DNA from: Paroedura picta
Taxonomy: Eukaryota > Chordata > Lepidosauria > Squamata > Gekkonidae
NCBI RefSeq assembly: GCF_049243985.1
Contig: NC_135379.1
Span: forward strand, 13,557,501-13,621,500
Length of the DNA stretch: 64,000 nucleotides
Direction of reading: 5' to 3'
Below are positions 57,664-64,000 of this stretch, piece after piece; the stretch's first letter is position 1; every line of letters begins with the position of its first letter. A program made the translations under genes and the position numbers. Under the pieces are notes generated by a model, which did not search any database, was not told the DNA's origin, and was given only the letters and a program-made list of their open reading frames with translations.

Positions 57664-57696
<33 letters not shown>

Positions 57697-57706
57697 AATA
57701 ATAATA
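57660..57706. repeat. (AAC)n/(AAT)n microsatellite
   Basis: About ten AAC units bordered by AAT units. Confidence 0.9.
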
Positions 57707-58914
57707 CAAACAATTCAGGCAAATACTAAAGAAAAAGGAACAAGATTATTGCAGAATCAAAGGTAAATTCAATCCAAGTGACTGAATGAGTCTATTCCTC
57801 ACCCTGCATGGTAAAAAGCAACCATACAGTAGCTGATGCGATACCATGAATTGTTCTGGAGTTGCTGGTTCCCAATTTGTAGACACTGAGGCCAGACCAC
57901 AATGTAGTTGGTAGAAAAATAAGGTCAACATAATTGTAGAAATGTAAACACTGCTACAGTCAGAAAAGCATTATCAAACTATTTCCTGTACATAGGAAAT
58001 GGAAGACATCAGCTGACGTACTTTCTGGAGCCATGCCACATACTGGAAATGTTTGACAATTAGTTCCATGTTTACTGACTGATCAGCTAAGTGAATGAGC
58101 TAAGTCAGAAATAAAAAGATAACTCAAAGTAATTCCTGCCAAATTTTTACCACCACCACCCCCGATCAGAAAAGGAAAAAATTTCTTCTGTGGGTTCAAC
58201 ATTTCTAAAAATTTTACATCTCTAATGACAATTCCACTTCCTCAAAAGCCAAGCCTATACTGACATTACAAATACTAATATAATCTGTTTGAACATACTC
58301 AAGATAGATGGAATTTATCCCTCATCCAACGTCTTCCTGATGTCATCATAATTAACAGCAGAAAAGACAACTTTCCCTTTTATTCCTACCAAGACATATC
58401 AAATATTCATGGCAGTTAACTAGTACCAGAAATGTATATCTTTCAATACCTTTGCCTACCCCCAACCATATAATAAGAGTTGTTCATAGTTATCCCACCA
58501 TTACCCAAGAAAGTATAGTAGTATGCTTCATAAGAACTTGTATATAAAAGAGCCATCTCAACTTACTTAAGCTTACAACACTGCTGTGGACATACCAATA
58601 ACATTTAGCACAAAAAGCTTAAAAATCAAAATACAAACAGAAATCAGGGTTTTCTAGAAAAGCTTTCCAGAACAGTTCCCAATACCCCAAACACAGTGTG
58701 ATTTAGCACATTAATTTTGACTTATATTTAGTAAACAAGTTCTTTCAAATACTGCTTGTGAATTTTATGTCTCTTTACCAATTACCAATAAATACTTGAG
58801 CTGAACAAAAAAAAGTAAGGTTCACTTGTTATAGTCAAAGTTTAATGTGAAAATTACTTTAAACAGAGTAGCATCTGTAAAAATTTAGAAACAGTAGAGC
58901 AGCTACTCCCCACT

Positions 58915-59395
58915 ATAGCAGGTCCTACCCGAAGGAGATCAAATTGGCCTCAATCAGAGACCTAATGGAATGTTCTGCCAGAGGACATCAGAGCCCTGTG
59001 GGATCTTCAACAGTTCCACAGGGATTGCAAGTCAGAGCTGTTATGCCAGGCCTATTGTTGAGGCCAGAGGTAACATCTAATTCCATTGGTCTCTCTGCCC
59101 AACCCCCACCAAACTGAGACATTACGCTTTAGTTCTGAATGATCCCCTCCCTCCCAACTCCATAGAGAACCCCTCCCAACTCCTTAGAGAACATGTTAGT
59201 CGATTTTAATATTTAACATTTATTCTTAATTTATGATATGATTTTAAGGTATAAGGTTTTAACTTAAATGTTTTAATGTGATTGTATTAATCTGAATCAA
59301 TTTTATATCTTATACAGTGATTGTATCTGGACTATAATATATAATCCATACTGAGTTCCCAAGGATAGGGAGGATTATAAATCCCATATTTCAAT
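58915..59395 (+). mobile_element. L2-clade LINE 3' end
   Basis: CAGAGCCCTGTGGGATCTTC, AACAGTTCCACAGGGATTGCA and GAGCTGTTATGCCAGGCC match the C-terminal coding part seen at 34850. It is diverged and ends near an AT-rich tail. Confidence 0.75.
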
Positions 59396-59608
59396 TTAAA
59401 GAACTGACTAAAAATATATCAAAAGTTGTTGCACTAATTTTAGTACAAGGAACAGTATGTGATATACTATGTGGAAGTCCATAATCGATTCTGACAGAAT
59501 TTAACTTTTACATGAAGGTCCCTAGGAAGTTTCACATAAGATTCTGCAGAGCACCACTTGTTAATTCTACATCAACTTGGTGGTTGCAATATCCATTCCA
59601 TCATGTAA

Positions 59609-59675
59609 GACGGGGTAGACAAACTGTGGCCCTCCAGATGTCCATGGACTACAATTCCCATGAGACTCTGCCAGC
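59609..59675 (+). mobile_element. Left half of a palindromic hAT MITE, interrupted by the DIRS element
   Basis: The sequence runs GGGGTAGACAAACTGTGG to CTCTGCCAGCGAA and matches the left arm of the ~136-bp palindromic MITE seen at 308, 14318 and 25499. It stops at the palindrome centre, where the DIRS sequence begins. The right arm is expected beyond 64000. Confidence 0.8.
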
Positions 59676-59737
59676 GAACGACCCCTGATTACTCACCGAG
59701 AGGGGTCCTTCTCCTCAGGGGTCAGGAGGACAGCTTG
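59676..59737. repeat. DIRS terminal repeat, perfect inverted partner of 60086-60147
   Basis: These 62 bases are the exact reverse complement of 60086-60147. In DIRS elements the outer ends are complementary to an internal region near the 3' end, which is thought to template completion of the circular intermediate. The next ~6 bases (GATGGG) also recur after the direct copy at 60159-60177. Confidence 0.85.
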
Positions 59738-60085
59738 ATGGGTGTTTCCCAGCTCTCTTTGAGGGAGGCAGGTAATTTAAATATTCTGTCTTCCTGCGGG
59801 AAACGCCCCTCTCAGCCAGTCGGTATCTCCGGAGAGTCCTTCATATCCTGTGCCATCACTGCTATAACGTAAGCTTGTTAACACCAGACACAGACCAGAC
59901 ACCGAGGAAGGAGGCAAGGAAGACTAACACAAACAGAACTATATCAACTAATCTACCCGTCAGGCGTCTACTCTCAATGCCCCTATGCCATTTTTTTTTT
60001 TTTTTTATATTTCTGAACCTCCAAATGGAGAACTCCACAACTACTAAATAAGTTACAGCGCGATGGACCTCCCTACTGGGTGGGA

Positions 60086-60147
60086 CAAGCTGTCCTCCTG
60101 ACCCCTGAGGAGAAGGACCCCTCTCGGTGAGTAATCAGGGGTCGTTC
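60086..60147. repeat. DIRS internal complementary region
   Basis: Perfect inverted copy of the element end at 59676-59737. It is followed at about 60159-60177 by a direct copy of AGGAGGACAGCTTGATGGG, which also occurs at about 59724-59742. A paired inverted and direct arrangement is expected where the internal region spans the circle junction. Confidence 0.8.
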
Positions 60148-60213
60148 TCCCTCTGGGCCAGGAGGACAGCTTGATGGGACCTTAAAGAGCAGTCCCAAAC
60201 CCAGGGCGGGAAG

Positions 60214-61206
60214 TTAAACCAGGTCCATCACGTGGGACAGAACTCTGCGCCCGAAGGCCGCCTGTTCCATCTCCCCTTGCTGAATCCTATAATGCCTCGC
60301 AAACGTGGAGGGCGTGGCCCAAGTCGCGGCCTTGCATACCTCCTCCACCGAGGCTCGCTTGGCGAAGGCGGCTGAAGCGGCCGCACTCCGCAGGGAATGG
60401 GCGGTGATGCCCTCAGGCACCCTCTCCCCCGTGGCCCTGTAGGCCTCAACTATGCATGCCCGCACGGATCTGCTGATGGCAGCCTTGGATAAGGACTGCC
60501 CCCTCTTGTCTCCTGAGACCCCAATAAACAACGTCTCAGTCTGCCTGAAATCGCTAGTCCTGGCAATGTATACCTTGAGGGCCCTCTTGACGTCCAGCTT
60601 ATGCCAGACCTTCTCCTGATCCGAGCTAGGATGAGGAAAAAATGCGGGCAAACTGATCTCCTGCGTGCGGTGAAACCTAGACTCCACCTTGGGCCTAAAT
60701 AAAGGATTCACCCGAAGCACCACTCTGGAATCCCTGAAGGTACAGAGATTCTTGTCTACGGACAATGCCCCCAACTCGGACACTCTTCTAGCAGAAGTGA
60801 TAGCCACGAGAAAAATCGTTTTTAGACTAAGTGTGGGAAGAGACACCGATCTAATCGGCTCAAAGGGCTCCCGTGTCAATGCCCTGAGTACTAACCCCAA
60901 ATTCCAAGTGGGAAAAAGATGTTTGGGTGGCGGCTCCATCTTAGCAGCCCCTTTTAAAAACCTGATGACATGCGGATGCTTGGACAACGGAAGCCCCCCT
61001 TGCAAGCCTAGCACTGTGGACAATGCGGCCACCTGCCTGCGCAGCGTCCCTGAACGCAAACCTGACTTGAGACCATCCTGTAAAAACTCCAGGATGCTGC
61101 TAATCTTCGGACAGGAGGAAGACACAGCCTTCCTCCGGCACCACCTCACAAAAGCCTTCCAGGAACAGTTATAAATTCTAACGGTGGAGGCCCTCCTGGA
61201 AGCCAT
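60214..61206 (-). CDS. DIRS tyrosine recombinase frame
   Basis: About 330 codons follow a plausible ATG at 61204-61206, although the frame stays open far upstream as a shadow of the reverse transcriptase region. An N-terminal SAM-like core-binding part is followed by the catalytic part, which has SARRVSELGALS (first arginine), the box AHSLRS (His and second Arg) and HYRI (candidate nucleophile Tyr) near the C-terminus. This enzyme would insert a circular DNA copy without target-site duplication in place of a DDE integrase. The frame looks intact. Confidence 0.9.
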   Translation of the reverse strand: MASRRASTVRIYNCSWKAFVRWCRRKAVSSSCPKISSILEFLQDGLKSGLRSGTLRRQVAALSTVLGLQGGLPLSKHPHVIRFLKGAAKMEPPPKHLFPTWNLGLVLRALTREPFEPIRSVSLPTLSLKTIFLVAITSARRVSELGALSVDKNLCTFRDSRVVLRVNPLFRPKVESRFHRTQEISLPAFFPHPSSDQEKVWHKLDVKRALKVYIARTSDFRQTETLFIGVSGDKRGQSLSKAAISRSVRACIVEAYRATGERVPEGITAHSLRSAAASAAFAKRASVEEVCKAATWATPSTFARHYRIQQGEMEQAAFGRRVLSHVMDLV

Positions 61207-61244
61207 GATAGTGTCTGTAACAGCTAAGCTGTACCCTTTCCGCC

Positions 61245-63368
61245 TCAGGCCCGCCCTCTCAGTAGCCAAGCGGTCAAATTCCACCATCCTGGTCGAGGGT
61301 GTCGAAGAGGGCCCTGAGACAGCAGGTCCTCCGTCACTGGAAGTGTGAGGTGTGGTCCCACTGACATCTGCATTATCGCTGAAAACCACCACCTCCTGGG
61401 CCACCACGGAGCCACGAGGATGACCTCTGCCTGCAGGAAGTGAATTCGTCTGAGTAGCTTTGGTAATACTGGAACTGGCGGAAACGCGTACATGAGTCCG
61501 TCCGGCCAGGGCGCCGTCAGCGCGTCTGTCATTTCCGCCCTCGGATGATAGTACCTGCTGCAGAACCGGTCCACCTGATGGTTCTGGCTGGAAGCAAACA
61601 AGTCCATTATGGGACGACCGAAGTGTACAGTGATAAGGTGGAACGCCTCTCTGCTTAGAGACCATTCCGCTTCTACTACTCGCTGTCGACTGAGCCAATC
61701 TGCTTGGGTATTCAGAGTCCCCTGAATATGTTCTGCTCTCAGCGACGCCAGATGCTTTTCTGACCACGACATCAGCCTTTCGGCTTCCTTTTGCAACTTG
61801 CCGGACCTGGAACCACCCTGGTGATTGACATAAGCCTTGGCGGTTACATTGTCCGTCCTGACTAAAACATGCTTCCCTTCTACCTCCTGCTGGAAGAATT
61901 GTAGGGCCAGGACTATCGCTCTCAACTCCAACAGGTTGATCTGCTGCTTTTTCTCGGAAGGTGACCAAAGTCCCTGAGTGGGTGAATCGTTCAGCGTTGC
62001 TCCCCAGCCGGATAGGCTCGCATCCGTATACAGTTGCTGGAACTGATTGAACAGGAACGGCTTTCCCTTGATCAGATTCGCTCTGACTGTCCACCACACC
62101 AAGCAGTTCTTGGTGTGTAGGTCCAAAGCTACTAGTAGATCCTTCTTCCGGGCAATCCTGTTTTGAAAAGGCCGTAATGCTTTCTGCAACGGTCTGGCTC
62201 TTGCCCGTCCCCACTGCACTGCTTCTGCATCTGCGACTAGTATTCCCAGTACACTGGCCAATTGGAGCAGTGAAGACCTCTTTGCCCGAATGACCTGGGA
62301 GACCAGCTGAATGGTTTTCAACACCTTGGCCTGGGGAAGGAACAGGGCGCACCTGATCGTATCTATCACCACCCCCAAATGCTCTAGGCGTTGAGTGGGT
62401 ACTAACGAACTCTTTTCCCGATTCACTAGGAACCCAAATCGCTCCAGCACCTCTATGGACCTCCTGGTGAACTCCTCCGCAAGCCTGAGAGTGGGGGCGC
62501 GGATCAAGAGGTCGTCCAAATATGGGTGAATGTGGATACCCTCCTGTCTCAGTATGGCCACTAGGTTTACCACTAATTTGGTGAACACCCGCGGAGCCGA
62601 GGACAAGCCGAAGGGGAGAGCCCGATACTGATAGTGCCGCCCCTCTGCGCAGAAACGCAGATACCGCCTGTGTTCTGTTGCGATGGGCACGTGCAGGTAT
62701 GCTTCCTGAAGATCTAGGGACGTGAGGAACTCCCCCTGTTGTATGGCCTCTGTTATGGACCTTAAGGTCTCCATCCTGAATTTCCTGAGAGGAATGAAAG
62801 TGTTCAGGAAACGGAGGTTTAGAATGGCTCTCCAGTCCCCATTTTTCTTTGGAACGGTGAACAGGAGAGAGTAGACTCCCTGACCTCTTTCCGATTCCGG
62901 TACTGGTTCTATTGCTTCTATAGCTACAAGATGCTCGATTGCCTTTAGCATGCGAGCCCTCTTTTCTGGGATATGGGAGACCGGAGAAGGGAAGAAATGA
63001 TCTGGTGGACGGCGGCCCAGCTCTATTCTGTAACCCCTCCGGACCAACTCCTGAGCCCAGGAGTCTATGCGCGGATCCGTCCACTGTTCGTGGAAGGCAA
63101 GTAGTCTCCCCCCCACTGGAAGGGACGGTGAGTCACGCCTGAGAGGTCTTGTTATCTCCGTCTGAACGGTCAGCTCTGTTCCTGTACCTCCTGAACCTGG
63201 CATTGAATCCCCCCCTACGGGAGAATTGTCTAGACTGACCCCAGGAACCTCTTCTGCCTTCCGGCCGATATCTGGGGCCTGAACCCTGGTTCCGGAAGGC
63301 TGAGGGAAAGGGCTTGCCATCCCTGCGGATGCGCCGGGGAAAAGCCTTCTTCTTGTCCCTGGTTTCAA
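61245..63368 (-). CDS. DIRS reverse transcriptase, RNase H and methyltransferase-like frame
   Basis: In this ~707-codon frame the reverse transcriptase lies at about residues 145-345, with the YLDDLL catalytic motif near 283 and LPFGLSSAP near 251. RNase H lies at about 445-560 (YTDAS near 447, LLELRA near 479, RTDN near 505, ADWLS near 556). A C-terminal region at about 585-665 (DLFASSQNHQVDRF, YAFPP, VAPWWP) resembles the Dam-like methyltransferase domain carried by DIRS elements. The frame overlaps the Gag-like frame upstream, where the true start of translation is unclear, and ends just before the recombinase's first plausible ATG. The domain calls rest on motifs I recognise. Confidence 0.9.
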   Translation of the reverse strand: MKPGTRRRLFPGASAGMASPFPQPSGTRVQAPDIGRKAEEVPGVSLDNSPVGGDSMPGSGGTGTELTVQTEITRPLRRDSPSLPVGGRLLAFHEQWTDPRIDSWAQELVRRGYRIELGRRPPDHFFPSPVSHIPEKRARMLKAIEHLVAIEAIEPVPESERGQGVYSLLFTVPKKNGDWRAILNLRFLNTFIPLRKFRMETLRSITEAIQQGEFLTSLDLQEAYLHVPIATEHRRYLRFCAEGRHYQYRALPFGLSSAPRVFTKLVVNLVAILRQEGIHIHPYLDDLLIRAPTLRLAEEFTRRSIEVLERFGFLVNREKSSLVPTQRLEHLGVVIDTIRCALFLPQAKVLKTIQLVSQVIRAKRSSLLQLASVLGILVADAEAVQWGRARARPLQKALRPFQNRIARKKDLLVALDLHTKNCLVWWTVRANLIKGKPFLFNQFQQLYTDASLSGWGATLNDSPTQGLWSPSEKKQQINLLELRAIVLALQFFQQEVEGKHVLVRTDNVTAKAYVNHQGGSRSGKLQKEAERLMSWSEKHLASLRAEHIQGTLNTQADWLSRQRVVEAEWSLSREAFHLITVHFGRPIMDLFASSQNHQVDRFCSRYYHPRAEMTDALTAPWPDGLMYAFPPVPVLPKLLRRIHFLQAEVILVAPWWPRRWWFSAIMQMSVGPHLTLPVTEDLLSQGPLRHPRPGWWNLTAWLLRGRA

Positions 63369-64000
63369 TTAGGACCCTGTCTAAGGAATCCCCAATAAGT
63401 TTGTCCCCCTGGAATGGGTAGGCCACCACCGTGGTTTTAGAGTGCGGGTCAGCCGGCCAAGCCTTGAGCCACAGCAATCTCCTGGCCACTGAAGCAGAGG
63501 CCATAGCACGTGCTGCAAATACAACAATGTCCAGAGATGCGTCTGCATTGTACGCAGAAGCTTTCAAAATTCTGTTGGTCCCCTCCTGAAGTCTTCCCTC
63601 AGAGTCTGGGATGAGGGACAACAACTTTTTACACCATGCCATGGAAGCCCTGGCTACCACTGAGGCGGTAGTGGCCGCCCGAATGGACATTGCCATGGCT
63701 TCGTGTGCCTTACGTAGGGCCGACTCTGCCTTTCTGTCCATTACGTCTCTCAGATAGCCCTCTCCATCTTCAGACACCAAGCCCGACGTTTGGAGTGCTG
63801 CAACCGGACCATCAATGACTGGCACCTGCAAAAAAGATTCTGCATATTCTGGTAAGGCATACATCTTACGAATAAAGGAGGGGAATTGTTTAGTGACCAG
63901 CGGCTTTTCCCATTCTGCCCTTATTTTCCTCTCGAAGGATTCTGGCAAAGGAAAGTTCTTTAGATTAGTTTCAGGTTTGGGAAAAAATTCCCCACTACCC
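63133..64000 (-). CDS. DIRS Gag-like frame, continuing past the right edge
   Basis: The minus-strand frame is open from the window edge to a stop at 63133, about 289 codons, with its N-terminus outside the window. The C-terminal third is rich in Arg, Gly and Ser (for example RRGSWGQSRQFSRRGGFNAR), as in nucleic-acid-binding tails of DIRS Gag proteins. The middle is an alanine-rich helical stretch. No zinc knuckle is seen. Its place 5' of and overlapping the reverse transcriptase frame supports the call. The role, packaging element RNA, is inferred from the family. Confidence 0.75.
   Translation of the reverse strand, partial: GSGEFFPKPETNLKNFPLPESFERKIRAEWEKPLVTKQFPSFIRKMYALPEYAESFLQVPVIDGPVAALQTSGLVSEDGEGYLRDVMDRKAESALRKAHEAMAMSIRAATTASVVARASMAWCKKLLSLIPDSEGRLQEGTNRILKASAYNADASLDIVVFAARAMASASVARRLLWLKAWPADPHSKTTVVAYPFQGDKLIGDSLDRVLIETRDKKKAFPRRIRRDGKPFPSAFRNQGSGPRYRPEGRRGSWGQSRQFSRRGGFNARFRRYRNRADRSDGDNKTSQA

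Larger units (their letters stand above)
52385..58914. other. Left part of the open WAC intron
   Basis: About 6.5 kb without a WAC exon that I can recognise. It contains poly-G runs (52958, 56569, 57411), paired hairpins at 55603-55719, a CR1 tail at 56784 and an (AAC)n repeat at 57665. Most of it is unassigned, AT-rich sequence. Confidence 0.5.
59676..64000 (-). mobile_element. DIRS-type tyrosine-recombinase retroelement, open at the right edge
   Basis: This element runs on the minus strand, with its 3' end at about 59676-59680 and its 5' end beyond 64000. Parts in order are a Gag-like frame (63133 to the edge), an overlapping frame with reverse transcriptase, RNase H and an adenine-methyltransferase-like domain (61245-63368), and a tyrosine recombinase frame (60214 to about 61206), then ~0.5 kb of non-coding sequence with terminal and internal complementary repeats. 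This order, the overlapping frames and a recombinase in place of a DDE integrase define the DIRS group. The element looks whole as far as it is visible, with no obvious breaks, and its paired repeats are identical, so it is probably young. It sits in a WAC intron in the same orientation as the gene, inside a hAT MITE. It is not the same as the LINE and SINE relics elsewhere. Confidence 0.92.

Noticed and set aside
61207-63084. N-terminal ~620 codons of the long frame ending in the recombinase
   Set aside because: This part overlaps the reverse transcriptase frame, has no recognisable domain and is low-complexity Ser/Gly/Arg. The recombinase proper begins near 61206.

Overview
The window is vertebrate genomic DNA, almost certainly from a squamate reptile and possibly a gecko. 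It is mostly AT-rich, intron-dominated sequence with two recognisable protein-coding genes. Both are on the minus strand: BAMBI (three coding exons, 6498-13662, complete, 260 residues) and the 3' eleven coding exons of WAC (31303-52384, the C-terminal ~553 residues). WAC next to BAMBI in head-to-tail order matches human 10p12.1, so this is a conserved synteny block. The first ~91 residues of WAC are not found in the window and must lie beyond position 64000, so the WAC intron open at the right edge is at least 11.6 kb long.

Layout. 1-6069: intergenic sequence downstream of BAMBI, dense in repeats (LINE, tRNA- and 5S-derived SINEs, hAT-like and other terminal-inverted-repeat elements). 6070-13950: BAMBI, with a 3' UTR, two introns and a strong CpG island over exon 1 and the promoter. 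13950-30350: the BAMBI-WAC intergenic region, with many repeats plus two repeat-free stretches that could be regulatory. 30355-52384: the WAC 3' UTR and coding exons, with old repeats in the introns. 52385-59608: the left part of a long WAC intron. 59676 to beyond 64000: a DIRS-type tyrosine-recombinase retroelement on the minus strand, with Gag-like, reverse transcriptase/RNase H/methyltransferase and tyrosine recombinase frames. It looks young and runs off the right edge.

The clearest mobile-DNA story is a family of almost perfectly palindromic ~136-bp hAT-type MITEs (ends CAGGGGTAG...CTACCCCTG), several with exact 8-bp target duplications. The DIRS element sits in the palindrome centre of one copy, which leaves only the left half of that MITE visible (59609-59675). 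Beside the DIRS end is a 62-bp perfect inverted repeat (59676-59737 against 60086-60147), as expected for a DIRS terminal repeat and its internal complementary region. I found no tRNA or rRNA genes, no CRISPR array and no unknown multi-gene system. The most unusual material is this DIRS element, its nesting, and the MITE family.
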